Assembly: GCA_963920705.1 (NCBI GenBank)
Contig: OY987239.1
Coordinates: forward strand, 12,821,004 to 12,885,003
Direction: 5' to 3'
From: Odiellus spinosus
Lineage: Eukaryota; Arthropoda; Arachnida; Opiliones; Phalangiidae
DNA: 64,000 nt
Positions 41,812 through 54,731 of the stretch are shown piece after piece; the stretch's first letter is position 1, and each line of letters begins with the position of its first letter. A model generated the notes under the pieces. It searched no databases. It had not been told where the DNA came from and saw nothing but the letters and a program-made list of their open reading frames with translations. The translations under genes were made by a program, and so were the position numbers.

Positions 41812-44800
41812 ATGGGAAATACGGAGAGCAACGTTACAAATGCGGTTAAAGCCCAGGCTGATTCGAGTTCGAAAAAAATTTATTCTTTGATGGATGTTAA
41901 AGGTGGAGGAGAACTAATAACCTTAACCAAACAACTCATGTCCAGAAAAATAACCCACGAAAAGGTAGGGTTACGTTATCAGTGTAGAGACGTCCCCAAT
42001 TAATTTATAGACACCCCAATTAATTTATAGACGCCATAATTAATTTATGGATACCCCAATTACCTTATAGACGACCCAATTAATTTATAGACACCATAAT
42101 TAATTTATAGACGCCATAATTAATTTATAGACGCCATAATTAATTTATAGACGCCTTAATTATTTTATAGACGCCATAATTAATTTATAGACGCCATAAT
42201 TAATTTATAGACGCCATAATTAATTTATAGACGCCATAATTAATTTATAGACGCCATAATTAATTTATAGACACCATAATTAATTTATAAACACCATTAT
42301 TAATTTATAGACGCCATAATTAATTTATAGACGCCATAATTAATTTATAGACACCATAATTAATTTATAGACGCAATAATGAATTTATAGACGCCACAAT
42401 TAATTTATTGACGCAATAATTAATTTATAGACGCCACAATTAATTTATAGACGCCACAATTAATTTATTGACGCAATAATTAATTTATAGACGCCATAAT
42501 TAATTTATTGACGCAATAATTAATTTATAGACGCCATAATTAATTTATAGACACCATAATTAACTTATAGAGACGTCTCAATTAATTTATTGACGCAATA
42601 ATTAATTTATAGACGCCATAATTAATTTATAGACGTCTCAATTAATTTATTGACGCCATAATTAATTTATAGACACCCCAATTAATTTATAGACGCCATA
42701 ATTAATTTATAGACGCCTTAATTATTTTATAGACGCCCCAATTAATTTATAGATGCCATAATTAATTTATAGACACCCCAATTAATTTATAGACGCCACA
42801 ATTAATTTATAGACGCAATAATTAATTTATAGACGCCATAATTAATTTATAGACGCCCCCAATTAATTTATAGACACCATAATTAATTTATAGACACCCC
42901 AATTAATTTATAGACGCCATAATTAATTTATAGACACCATAATTAACTTATAGAGACGCCCCAATTAATTTATTGACGCCATAATTAATTTATAGACGCC
43001 TTAATTATTTTATAGACGCCATAATTAATTTATAGACGCCCCCAATTAATTTAAAGACACCCCCAATTAACATCACGCGATTGTAATTAAGATGGAAGAA
43101 GAAATTAAGCGATTAGTGGAGCCATTCTTGTACAACCAAGGCAGGGGCAAAATGATTCCTGTAACGGAAATGGTCATGCTGAGGAACAAGGAAAGACCCA
43201 AGAATAAACAGATAAATTTAACCAAGGTCCAAACCAAGATGTGTAATGATAATAACGATGGTTCAGACGCGGCCAATGTAGACGAAAAATGCAATCCAGC
43301 TGATGTTGGTAAGTTTCACCTTATTAAACATTTATAAACAAACTTGGGACTATGGACGCTAATATCAATAGAGAGAAAGCCTAATTGCTTTAGTCAGCAT
43401 TGGTTGTCGCTAGATAATTTTTAGCTACACCCCCACTCGTGCGGGGGAAGGCTGTAATTGTCACTTTGTTCGTGGCGCCGTTGTTGGCGTTGGCAAAATA
43501 TGAAAAACAAGTACTTATTTACTTGAAAACCGCGCCACAATAAAGTGACATACTTTCAAAAATCAATAACCATGTACTTGTAGAGAATCCCAAGTACCGT
43601 GAGGTATGTTGGGACCTGGACCAAAGAGGTTCCGTGGGTGAAACTTGTATGCATTTGGCGTTTCTGGTATCCAGTACAGTTCACGCTGAATTGGCCAAAC
43701 AATTAATTAAAGTCTACCCGAAGTTATTAAACGACTACTACACTTGCGACGAATACTATGGTAAGTACACAAAGGGGATGAAGTGGGATAATGATAAGCC
43801 AAGATTGCGTGTCTTTGTCTAAATAGTCCTGGTCGATTTGCCGGAAATGGGCCCTTGTCTCATAGCCGCGCCGCCATCTTTTTGTAGTAACAGGCTGCCA
43901 GACTATTTCTAATTTTATTTCCCACGAAACCAAATTCAAGTTGTTAGTCCAACGCTTCCTATATGATAAAGTATAGGAGGCGTTGGTTAGTCTGTAGCTA
44001 TTTTCACACTACAAAAAGATGGCGGACGATCACGTGACAAAAAGTTTTCCCCGCCAAAATTTTCGCGAGGTTCTCTAGACTTCCGGTTTTGGAAATCGAC
44101 CAGGACTATTGTTAACAAAGAAGACAAGAAAATGAGAATTAACCTCTTACTTATCAATAGATGCCATTTGGTTTATTAAAATACCCGTGACACGCGCTGA
44201 GACACGCCCTCTTTTTATGAATCACGCTCTAAATCTGGCTCATTATTGATTATTTCACCGAAAACCAAAGAGCGCGTGTCATGGGGTATTTGTACGAAGC
44301 CAAATGTACGGGGGGAGTGTTTTGATTGGTCGGAGGTACTCGTTCCAATTGAATTATTGTATTTTTATACACGAATAAGTCTATTTCCCTTTCATTCTCC
44401 CTTTAAAGAATTTCAAAGACGTTTAAATCAACAAAAGAGTGTACGGTCCTTTTTTTATTTAGGAGAAACGGCACTTCATATGGCAATAGTGAACGAAGAC
44501 CCAGCCATGGTTAAAATTATGTTAGATAATGGTGCTAATTATCACGAAAGAAGTGTGGGTTATTTCTTTCAACCAGAGGATCAGAAACCATCCAGGATGG
44601 ATAACCTGGATCATGAATGGGTTGATGTTTGCGTCAAAACCAACTACGAAGGGTTTGTTAATTGCGAGTACATAATTAAAACGACTACCAATAACTGAAT
44701 TTTAGTTATTCTTATTATTTAACTATTTATAGAAATTGCGTGAAAATATCCCTTACTAAAACTTTTTATTATTATTAAAATGATTACTTAGAGATGATAT

Positions 44801-47800
44801 TAAATGGACTTATGATAACACGCTTTCAAAGACGGGGGACAAGGTCGCGCGTGCGCTGTAGGAAGCCGTCAAGGACGCGGATGCGTGTAGGAAGGCGTCA
44901 AGGACGCGCGTGCATGTAGGAAGCTATCAAGGTCGCGAGCTCCAGGGAAAGGGGAACATCCAAATAGTTTACGATTTCGACGCGCATGCGCGATAAAAGA
45001 AGCCGCCGCCACCTGGGCTAGTATTTCCCACCCATTCCGACAATGAAAAAATGCCTCAGCCAATGGAAGGAGAGTATAAGGAATTTTCTATCACGTGAGA
45101 AGTCGCCGCTCGTAATAGGAATGCGGAAGTCTATCTCCCTCCCACGCATTCCGACAGTGAAAAATACAACAGCCAATGAAAGGAGAGTATAGTATTTAGG
45201 AGGGGGATTATTACGTAAAAAGTAGGCCTAGCGTTTTTTTTTATTTTTGGTCTAAAAAATGGCTGCGTCATTTTTAAAATTCAGGCTTATGGTGGTGGTG
45301 TGAAATTCTGTCCGCTTTTTAATAAAATAACCGAGCAAACTCGGTCCAATTTAGGTAAACCTTTATTATAAATTGAACTGGCTTTTAAATTATTGATTGT
45401 CAACCGTGAATGATATTAGAGCTCGCAAATTCGCCAATTATAATTAGTTATTTTGAAGTTAATTAACTTTAAACTCGACGTTATTTCGAGTGGACGGAAT
45501 TAGCCTCTATGGGTAGTTTTTTTTTTTCTAATCTTCGATAATTAATTAAATATGACGTCAAGATGAGACCGGAAACGCGTATTTTGTAGTTAAAGTCTAA
45601 TTACTTTTAGTTACGTTTACTGGGGAGAGTACCCGCTATCCTTCGCGGCTTGCCTCAACCAAGAAGAATGCTTTAGATTGCTGTTAGCCAAAGGTGCCGA
45701 TCCAGATAAACAAGACACTAACGGCAATTCAGTTGCTCACATTATGGTCATCAAGGACAACATGGTACGATATAACGTCACAAGTACTTGTCAACATACT
45801 TGGCAATTAAAAATCTAATCTTAATTTTAAGAATATGTTCGACCAAGTTTACGAATTGGGCGCAACGACACATATTTATAATCGACAAGGGTTGACACCA
45901 TTGACAATGGCAGCCAAATTGGCAAGACACGACGTATGAATACAATTACTGCATTAATATGAGGTGGTCACCATTTTTCACTAACTCCAGAAGCCGATGA
46001 AACCCTCCTTTGAAGTGTACTACTCTAATGTTCGATATAGCGCTCCTCTCTGTATGGGTAAAATTCCCAATTTTACGAGATCGGAGGGGTCCTACTTCAT
46101 ACCCCCCTGTCTACGGAAAATTGGAAATTCTCTCTCTCCACAAACGACGACGTTTTTTTGACAAACTCCGAGGCTGCTAGAGATATTCGTTCGACGAACT
46201 CCCGCTTCGAAAATATCTACCGTTAGGAGGCGTACGAATCGCGCTTTTTTGAAACTAACCCGTACAGAGAGGGGTAGACAAGACCAGGGAGTAATAGACT
46301 TCAAAGGAGGGTTTCATCGGCTTCTGCTAACTCCAAATAACGTCATCATTATAAGGTCACGTGTTTCGATATTGTTAGAGAATACAATTCTCGTCCGTAA
46401 TTATGGCAACAGAATGATAAGGTAGCTTTCGCGGCGTCTTTCTCGTGAAAGTACTTGAATCAAAATGGTGACAGCTTCACTTAATTCATATTCATAATTT
46501 CACATGATGCCTCTATTATTAGCTTTTCATGCATATTTTTAAACTTCAACGTGAAATTTACTGGCAATTAGGCAACATTACATGCGCCGCCTATCCTTTA
46601 GAAGAGATTGACACCATTAATGCAGAAACTGGCGAAATATTTAAAGAATCAGCTCTAAATCTGGTGGTGTACGGAGTAAGTACCTTAATTATTTAATGTC
46701 CAAGTGTTTCGTAACGTTACAAGTACTTTCAAGGAACGCGCTGGACATTTGGACATGATGGAAGGATTATTGGTTGATTTGTTAAACGCTAAATGGAATA
46801 CTTTCATCAAATTTAAGTAGGTATTTAGTGAAACCATCCTCGTTCAATTTTAAGCCTAAAGGATTTGTCTGGAAGTTGCCATCATTTGAATAGTCCTGGT
46901 CGATTTGCCGGAAATGGGCCCTTGTCTCATAGCCGCGCCGCCATCTTTTTGTAGTAACAGGTTGCCAGACTATTTCTAATTTTATTTCCCACAAACCAAA
47001 TTCAAGTTGTTAGTCCAACGCTTCCTATATGATAAAGTATAGGAGGCGTTGGTTAGTCCGTAGCTATTTTCACACTACAAAAAGATGGCGGACGATCACG
47101 TGACAAAAAGGTTTCCCCGCCAAAATTTTCGTGAGGTTCTCTAGACTTCCGGTTTTGGAAATCGACCAGGACTATTAGGTTTTGAAATTATGTGTTTGGA
47201 TACCGTCTCAATCCTACGTCTAAAATGTAAATTTAATCCTTGACCTACAACAGATTCTACATAAAATTTCTCGTCTTCGCTATCTATTTCGTCATGTCAA
47301 TTGGTTGCTTCATTTTGAGACCAGCTCCACTCATTAAAACTAAATCTGTTATTAAACCTCAAAAGAACGTCATCAACACAACATCGGCACCAACTATGGC
47401 TTATATCTCAACCACAACTGAACTTTCCAATAATTCTAACGAGGGTTTAACCACCGAAATCAACACTTTGAAAATAATTCAAGCTCTTTCACCATTTTCA
47501 ATTGACGCGTCCAAATTACCTGAAGAATGCTACCTCTTGGTTTACGATACACCCAAAGACAAGGTACATTATAGTTACAAACACTAATTAATATAAATTT
47601 TAAATTATCATAAATTAACCTATTATTATTGAATATTCAGTCTTGCTAAGATTTCCCGTATATCACTACATTATTATCGCCCCTAATAGCTAATTAATAA
47701 CTAGAACTGTTTTACTATTAATTAATAAGATAATATTGTAATTACAGACCTGATAGTTTAGCCACAAACGTTGCTTCCAAAAGTTCCAGACCTAAGCCTT

Positions 47801-49890
47801 GGTTTCACTTCATATCTCACTGTTTTTTACGTTTCTTATAAGAGTCACAACACTTACACTTATTTCTAATATAGATTAATGAAAAACCTATCAATTAGTG
47901 AAATTAATACTAATTAAACACTAAAATTACTTTAAAATAACACGGGATAAAGAATAAATTAATTTATCGCGATAGCGAACAAAATCTTGCACGACCCGCG
48001 TTTACCGGCGAAACTGTTGTTTTAAGCAGACGACATTGGAGGCTCGATTTAAATTCTTGGAGGGTGTTAATTTTCTAAGAATTCTACCTAAGTTGGAATA
48101 TTCTTACTTTGAAATATTTTGTTAGTCATATTTGCCGCAGAGAAATTAATAAAAATAAACTATTTTTTCATTAGGTACGCTTTGTTTTCGAGATTCTAGC
48201 AGCAGCGGGAGCTTTCTTATACATCGTTCAAGCCTTGAACGAACTAAAATTCATGGGAAAAAACACCTTTTTCGAAAATTTGGTAAATTTCAACAACCAT
48301 TACATCATATCTCGTAACCCTATAATTAAGAATTACTTAAATCTTACATATTTAATCATGTATTTTAGTCTACGGTACCATCACGCGTTCTTTTCTTGAT
48401 ATCATGCATAGTGTTAGTCATTATCATGATACCACTTAGAATAACATGTCAATGTCAACTTGAAGATAACATGGCCGTTTTGGTTATGTTATTAACAGCG
48501 CCACATTTCCTTTTCTTCTGCCGGTAAGTTTGTCTTACAATTTAACCACGCAATTAGTACAATACTTTCTAATTTGAATTGGACAGAGGTTTTAAGATGG
48601 TGGGTCCATTCGTGGTCATGATCTACAAAATGGTTCAAACCGATTTACTCTGTTTCGTCTGTATTTATCTTGTTTTTGTTATGGGGTTTTCTCAAGGTAA
48701 TTAAACAGCCTGGACAATTGGCCTGGTACTAGCTTACTTATCTACTGATAAGGGAAGTGTTCGTGGAACGTGTGGCCAAGTACTGTCACCTAGAAATGTG
48801 TCTAACGTATCATCTTTGTTTAACAGCGTATTTCGTGATTCACCAATCACACGACAATAAAAATAAAACGTCTAGAAACTTCTTCGAAACACCTGTTGAG
48901 AGTTTCATGGCCTTGTTTGTCATGTCTGTGGGAACCTTTGGCGAAATTTACCAACAATTTGATAACACAGATCATCCTTACATCGCAAAAGTAAGTTTTA
49001 AGGACGAATGGTATTGTAAAACTTTGTCCCAGCCTTGAAACAAGTTATTTTGTTGGTTCCAAGGGTCCTTAGTAGTTACAGAAGTAGATGAAACCCTCAT
49101 TTGAAGTCTATTACTCCCTGGTCTTGTCTACCCCTCTCTGTATGGGTTATTCTCAAAAAGCGCGATTCGTACGCCTCCTAACGGTAGATATTTTCGGAGC
49201 GGGAGTTCGTCCACCGAATATCTCTAGCAGCCTCGGAGTTCGTCCAAAAACGTCGTCGTTTGTGGAGAGAGAGAATTTCTAATTTTGCGTAGACAGGGGG
49301 GATGAAGTAGGACCCCTTCTAACTCGTAAAATTGGGAATTTTACCCATACAGAGAGGAGCGCTATATGGAACATTGGAGTAGTAGACTTCAAAGGAGGGT
49401 TTCATCGGCTTCTGGTAGTTAATTTAAACACATTTTGTTCTTTCAGGTACTATTTTTCGTGTACGCCACTCTCGTGGCTACTTTACTGATCAACATGTTG
49501 ATCGCTATGATGGGAAAAACGTACCAAGACATCGCCGAGAGGAAAAACGAATGGATGAGGCAATGGGCCCGAATTGTGATGGTTGTTGAAAGAGGGGTTT
49601 CTCCTAAAGAATGTCTTGATAACATGATTCGTTACTCCGAACCAATGGCTGGAGGAAGACGCGGATTGGTTATAAGACATCAATACGTGGTAAATTAATT
49701 TAATCTATTTATCTATAAAAATAAACGCGTAACTAACCCTTGAAATTAAAATTATATTTTTCAGGGTGCAGAAAAAGAGGAATTAGAAGAATTGATGGAT
49801 CTAAAATTATGCCACATCGAAAATCGTAAAAAGAGAAAATCAGTCGCCGAAGCGAAAGCGAAAGAAAATAATTCTGTTAATCGCGATTAA
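41812..49890 (+). CDS. nan: TRPV cation channel, Nanchung-like (15 exons, 814 aa)
   Basis: Membrane channel. In insects Nanchung works with Inactive in chordotonal mechanosensory neurons. Exons: 41812-41964, 43092-43308, 43584-43760, 44463-44652, 45611-45764, 45832-45933, 46523-46675, 46734-46816, 47254-47563, 48175-48282, 48369-48523, 48587-48696, 48827-48990, 49447-49689, 49765-49890. All phases agree. The N-terminus MGNTES fits an N-myristoylation signal. Ankyrin repeats span about 135-380 ([43 protein letters not shown]). S1 is 410-430, followed by a long threonine-rich outer loop (431-513). S2 is 514-534, S3 553-574, S4 581-603 and S5 621-643. The pore segment SVGTFGEI is at about 671-678 and S6 at 693-715. 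A basic tail ends it. Exon 4 uses donor GG|GTTTGT. Introns hold a satellite and MITEs B3, A8, B4 and A9. The family length is about 830 aa. Nanchung rather than Inactive is chosen for length and ankyrin sequence. Confidence 0.9.
41990..43073 (+). repeat. Minisatellite, 20-bp unit TAATTTATAGACGCCATAAT
   Basis: About 53 copies filling intron 1 of the TRPV gene. Variants GACACCC, TTGACGCAA and CCCCAAT recur in mixed order. Confidence 0.95.
43822..44110 (+). mobile_element. MITE family B, copy B3 (289 bp)
   Basis: Ends AATAGTCCTGGTCGATTTG and AAATCGACCAGGACTATT. Inverted internal arms carry GCCGCCATCTT and AAGATGGCGG. The centre forms a hairpin, CAACGCTTCCTAT with ATAGGAGGCGTTG. In intron 3 of the TRPV gene. 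Confidence 0.92.
44843..44945 (+). repeat. GC-rich minisatellite, about 30-bp unit, 3-4 copies
   Basis: Unit approximately ACGCGCGTGCATGTAGGAAG plus CTGTCAAGG, in intron 4 of the TRPV gene. Confidence 0.8.
45029..45215 (+). repeat. Direct duplication, about 107-bp spacing
   Basis: CATTCCGACAATGAAAAA and CAGCCAATGGAAGGAGAGTA recur as CATTCCGACAGTGAAAAA and CAGCCAATGAAAGGAGAGTA downstream. Confidence 0.7.
45988..46326 (-). mobile_element. MITE family A, copy A8
   Basis: Perfect 7-bp duplication CTAACTC. In intron 6 of the TRPV gene. Confidence 0.95.
46353..46462 (+). mobile_element. Element E fragment
   Basis: GGTCACGTGTTTCG, GAATACAATTCTCGTCCGTA, GATAAGGTAGCTTTCGCG, matching positions 940-1045. 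Intron 6 of the TRPV gene. Confidence 0.55.
46889..47176 (+). mobile_element. MITE family B, copy B4 (288 bp)
   Basis: Nearly identical to B3, including the central hairpin. In intron 8 of the TRPV gene. Confidence 0.93.
49079..49414 (+). mobile_element. MITE family A, copy A9
   Basis: Perfect 7-bp duplication GTAGTTA. Left end CAGAAGTAGATG, right end CATCGGCTTCTG: the two ends are of different types. In intron 13 of the TRPV gene. Confidence 0.94.
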
Positions 49891-49916
49891 TTTCGTTAAT
49901 TGTAATTGCTTAAATT

Positions 49917-49922
49917 AATAAA
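49917..49922 (+). terminator. Polyadenylation signal AATAAA of the TRPV gene
   Basis: 27 bp after the stop codon. A minus-strand AATAAA (49937-49942) lies 15 bp further and could serve the convergent esterase gene. Confidence 0.5.
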
Positions 49923-50129
49923 GGGGTTGAAATTTGTTTATTGTAACATAATGAACAAGGTTTACCGGCAATTTTCAATTTGTTGTTAAAATTAAAGTCG
50001 GTTTTAACAGTTATGAGAAGCCATCAGCGCTGAAAATTAATTTGGCATAAATTAGTTAATAAACTAATGCACGCGTTAGTACTTGTAATGAAATTAATCC
50101 GCCTAATAAACTTGAATCTCTATAGCCAT

Positions 50130-50590
50130 AATCTTCTTAAATAACATCAAACCTCAGGCATAATCCTTCTAATAAACATCAATTTCAAGGCATAACCCTC
50201 CTAATACCAGAAGTAGATGAAACCCTCCTTTGAAGTCTATTACTCCCGGGTCTTGTCTACCCCTCTCTGTATGGGTTAGTTTCAAAAAGCGCGATTCGTA
50301 CGCCTCCTAACGGTAGATATTTTCGGAGCGGGAGTTCGTCGAGCGAATATCTCTAGCAGCCTCGGAGTTCGTCAAAAAAACGTCGTCGTTTGTGGAGAGA
50401 GAGAATTTCCAATTTTCCGTAGACAGGGGGGTATGAAGTAGGACCCCTCCGATCTCGTAAAATTGGGAATTTGACCCATACAGAGAGGAGCGCTATATCG
50501 AACATTAGAGTAGTAGACTTCAAAGGAGGGTTTCATCTACTTCTGCTAATACACATCAAACTCTAAGCATAATCCTCCAAATAAACATAC
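50130..50590 (+). repeat. About 32-bp minisatellite split by MITE A10
   Basis: Units AATAACATCAAACCTCAGGC and ATAATCCTTCT, then AATAAACATCAATTTCAAGG and CATAACCCTCCT. The series continues after the MITE with ACACATCAAACTCTAAGC, ATAATCCTCC. Confidence 0.7.
50208..50545 (+). mobile_element. MITE family A, copy A10
   Basis: Perfect 7-bp duplication CTAATAC. Both ends are of the rare TAGATG type (CAGAAGTAGATG and CATCTACTTCTG). It abuts the proposed last codon of esterase copy 1. Confidence 0.95.
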
Positions 50591-52543
50591 GAATAATAAA
50601 GTCACTCACCAGCAGCGTGTTTGACTCTAGTGAAGGCGTGGTCAAAGAATGCGCACTGTTGCGCGCGTAAGAAATGCCCCTGAGTTCCCCCTGGCTTGAC
50701 ATCCAAATAAGACTTGGTTCTTAACGTATACCTCGGAAAATGTTGATCTTCGGCGCTAAGGTTGGGATCTCTAACAACCCAAGGACATAAACAACGATTA
50801 CAACTAAGAAAGAATTAGCGTTTGCGAATAAACTAACCCATTCTTCATAAAATTAGACAAGTGCGACATCATGTGATGAGATCTTTGATGTTCTATTTCC
50901 GTGTACCCATTTTCTGGGGTCGCGTGTCCCAATAAGAAATCAAGGTCTTCGCCATTCAGGTTTCCAGCGAAACGAGGAGTGTTATACTTGGAGGGATGGT
51001 ATCTGATGAAGAACATGTACACGTCATTTCCGGAAATGGCTAACTCGTCGGCAAATTTATTTAACGGACAGATGATAAACGAATCCGTAGCCATGTCGAT
51101 TGCCATGTGACGTATGGCTTGAGGGTCATTCGGATGCTGTTGGTAAAAAGACAGGGGTCATTTTGGATCGAATTTTAACTCTTGTTGGTGGACACTACAA
51201 GTTCGTTTGATTTAAGACCTTCGTGTTAGGGGAAATGCTCGCATTCGTGTGATATTTGAAGTGTCCACTAAACTCGCTTGGCTAACTTGACCTTACCGTG
51301 TAATTAGTATAAACGTGTTGTATGGCGTTGGTCTCGTAATCAGTTTTCGACCCTAAGACGTCCTTAATCAGGTCCCTGAGATCGTCGTGGGTGACGTAAG
51401 AATCATCTCTGGGTTTAAGCGGACTGGACAAGAAATTGATTATGGATCCTCTGTGATAACTAGATCCCACCATGACTTTAATGGTCGTATCGAAAGCGCC
51501 CTGTTTCCCAAGAACGCGAGGATGATGCGGTAAAAATTTGCCATCCACGAGGGGCTTGAATAAAGTCGTATCACGTAAGAGATCTTCACTGGCATCTACC
51601 AGATCGTGAGCGTCTTTCGTTCTTAGGCATTCAACTATCTGGTGATGGTCATCGTGTTTAGGGTAAACGCAGCCTAATGAACAGGGCAGTGTAAGTTTTA
51701 GAACAAAGCGTAGCGTGTTCAAAACTTACCCAATTTAGTAGCGAGACGATCGCTCACTTTCGTGGCTTCTTTCTTGGAATGAACGCCAAAGATATTCATG
51801 GGGGAACCATTTAACAAGACCAACTTTTGGAATAAACAATTACAACTATGGGAAAGCATCAATAACCCAGCTGCCATGGCGCCGGAACCTTCACCGACGA
51901 GAGTAACCTTCTTAGGATTGCCACCAAAATCGGCGATATGCGACTTGACAAACTTCAATGCTAATCTCATGTCCAAGAGTCCTTGGTTACCGGGAGCTTC
52001 TTCGCCACCCAAATACAAAAGCCCGAAAACGGAGAGACGGTAATTGAGATTGACTACGATTACTCCTTCATCAGCGGCCAGTTCTCTGCCGTCGTAGATG
52101 TCCATGTTCGATGACCCAGTTAAAAATCCACCACCGTGGATAAAAACCATCACGGAAGCGTTGACGGGTCTCGGATGAGGAGTGAAGATGTTTAAGTACA
52201 GACAATCCTCTGATTCCTCGGATTTGGCGATCATGTAGTCGCCGACTCCTTTTTTATTGGGTCCCAAGAAAGAGACTTGTTTACAAGACGGTGGCTTCTT
52301 CTTGGTATTCAATGTAGAAGAGAATGCTTCGACAGGTACTGGTGCTTTAAATCTAAGGTCATCAATCGGTGGCTTGGCGTAAGGAATACCTAAGAAAGCT
52401 TCGACAGGTTTCTTTTCGTGGGTTTCAAGGATGATTCCTTCCAATTCACCCAAAGATGTTTTGACGTGTGGTTCACCATCATTTTCGTGGTGACCATTCA
52501 CCACCGCCAGAAAGACAAGTAGAAGCGCGAACAGTGACCTCAT
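50546..52543 (-). CDS. Cholinesterase-like protein lacking the catalytic triad (copy 1, 5 exons, about 555 aa)
   Basis: Secreted alpha/beta-hydrolase-fold protein of the carboxylesterase type-B family. Exons in coding order: 51730-52543, 51297-51673, 50838-51136, 50610-50770, and a tentative 50546-50562. Signal peptide is about 1-17. Family landmarks are FLGIPYAKPP (50-59), SEDCLYLNIF (111-120), the oxyanion motif HGGG (136-139) and NLNYRL. The nucleophile motif GESAG is GEGSG (217-221), so the Ser position is Gly219. The acidic residue is Arg346 (SYHRGS) and the His is Asn458 (NLNGEDL). It therefore cannot hydrolyse esters by the usual mechanism. A binding, chaperone or adhesion role is inferred from other dead members of the fold such as neuroligin and glutactin, not shown here. 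No transmembrane helix was seen. The last exon (EFDVY, then stop) is inferred from copy 2. Without it the frame ends AAGE with a stop at 50602. Confidence 0.83.
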
Positions 52544-52670
52544 CTTTGACCCTTTTAAGGTTAAAGTTCATAAGAGTTAAAAGATGGATAATAATAGGAA
52601 GAAATGTAAAATACGTCTCTGTTAATCGGATGAACTCAAACATGACCCTGAACTTAAGAATACACATTAA

Positions 52671-53007
52671 CAGAAGCCGATGAAACCCTCCTTTGAAGTC
52701 TATTACTCCCGGGTCTCGTCTACCCCTCTCTGTATGGGTTATTCTCAAAAGGCGCGATTCGTACGCCTCCTAAAGGTAGATGTTTTCGGAGCGGGAGTTC
52801 GTCGAGCGAATATCTCTAGCAGCCTCGGAGTTCGTCAAAAAAACGTCGTCGTTTGTGGAGAGAGAGAATTTCCAATTTTCCGTAGACAGGGGGGATGAAG
52901 TAGGACCCCTTCTAACTCGTAAAATTGGGAATTTTACCCATACAGAGAGGAGCGCTATATGGAACATTGGAGTAGTAGACTTCAAAGGAGGGTTTCATCG
53001 GCTTCTG
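52671..53007 (+). mobile_element. MITE family A, copy A11
   Basis: Perfect 7-bp duplication ACATTAA. It lies 127 bp upstream of the esterase copy 1 start codon, so within or near its promoter. Confidence 0.95.
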
Positions 53008-53703
53008 ACATTAACCATAATTTTCTATCGGTATTAGTATCGCCATCTTGTGACGATTTAAGAAACTCATAAATTATGATTGGCCCGATTTTACACCTTA
53101 CTGAAATTCAAAACTAACTAAACTTCTTAATTGTAATTAATTATTAAAATTACAGACTTATCTGATTTAATTTCTTTTGAAAAAATATTTAAGTTTTTAG
53201 ATTTAAGAGGAATAGAAATAAATTGGGAAATTAAACGTTAATTTACATTAAATTAAAATTACAATTACGTCACGAAATCTGTTGAAGTTAACTACACTAA
53301 TACATTGTACAATATATCTTCACGTAGACGTACAAGTTTCAGGGAAATAAATTTCTAGCTCGTAGGGTAAATAAGACTACACCTTACCAGTAAAGTTTCT
53401 TGGTCGCTTCTGAAAAGAATAATTTCAACTAAAATGTCATCTTTAAATTGATAATTTCTTTCGATAATTTTATCTGGATCGCTTTCGCACGAAAATCTCT
53501 TAATATTATAATCTAGCTGACCTATTTGACCCCTGGAAAATTGGGGGAGATATCAATAATGAAATTTAATACTAGTTTTTACGTAAACTTGAAACTTAAT
53601 ATTATAGATTTCCTTAACACGCGTCTGGATAATTTTGGGATAATTCAAGGTTATGGCTGTTGTCAGGGCCATAATTTAACTTCTAGAGGACTACACGTAT
53701 AAT
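53008..53703. other. Intergenic DNA between esterase copies
   Basis: An element F fragment (TTGGCCCGATTTTACACCTT) at 53075-53115, otherwise AT-rich unique sequence. No gene seen. Confidence 0.45.
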
Positions 53704-54041
53704 CAGAAGCCGATGAAACCCTCCTTTGAAGTCTACTACTCCAATGTTCCATATAGCGCTCCTCTCTGTATGGGTAAAATTCCCAATTTTACGAGATCGG
53801 AGGGGTCCTACTTCATACCCCCCTGTCTACGGAAAATTGGAAATTCTCTCTCTCCACAAACGACGACGTTTTTTTGACGAACTCCGAGGCTGCTAGAGAT
53901 ATTAGCTCGACGAACTCCCGCTCCGAAAATATCTACCGTTAGGAGGCGTACGAATCGCGCTTTTTGAAACTAACCCATACAGAGAGGGGTAGACAAGACC
54001 CGGGAGGAATAGACTTCAAAGGAGGGTTTCATCGGCTTCTG
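53704..54041 (-). mobile_element. MITE family A, copy A12
   Basis: Perfect 7-bp duplication GTATAAT. Confidence 0.95.
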
Positions 54042-54393
54042 GTATAATTTATAATATATAAAAGCAACTGCTTGATCTATTACCAAGCTCGCAAATTTAA
54101 TAACAAGAAATTCGGAATTTTTTTTATGCTCTAAAAGAACTGACTACTCAATCTGACTTTTCAGATGCACTAAAAATTGGACAATCTGAACGCACCTAAG
54201 ACGCCCCACTTGGTTTTGTTAGTTCTTATACTTTTGCCTCATCTGTTTGCCGTTAGAGTACGCTTTTGAACGCCATGTTTTGTTAAAAAATAACCTTTAT
54301 AAAGAGATGAAGAAGTTACAGGTCACAGTAATCATTAATAATCTAAATAAATTCTTCTTTGAGTGGTAATTTGAAATTTGATATATGCCAAGT
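54042..54393. other. Intergenic DNA between MITEs A12 and A13
   Basis: Unique AT-rich sequence. No gene or further repeat recognised. Confidence 0.45.
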
Positions 54394-54731
54394 CAGAAGC
54401 CGATGAAACCCTCCTTTGAAGTCTACTACTCCAATGTTCCATATAGCGCTCCTCTCTGTATGGGTAAAATTCCCAATTTTACGAGTTAGAAGGGGTCCTA
54501 CTTCATTCCCCCCTGTCTACGGAAAATTGTAAATTCTCTCTCTCCACAAACGACGACGTTTTTTTGACGAACTCCGAGGCTGCTAGAGATATTCGCTTGA
54601 CGAACTCCCGCTCCGAAAATATCTACCGTTAGGAGGCGTACGAATCGCGCCTTTTGAGAATAACCCATACAGAGAGGGGTAGACAAGACCCGGGAGTAAT
54701 AGACTTCAAAGGAGGGTTTCATCGGCTTCTG
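54394..54731 (-). mobile_element. MITE family A, copy A13
   Basis: Full length. Flanks GCCAAGT and GTTAGGT do not match, so it may be a recombinant or an older copy. Confidence 0.93.
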
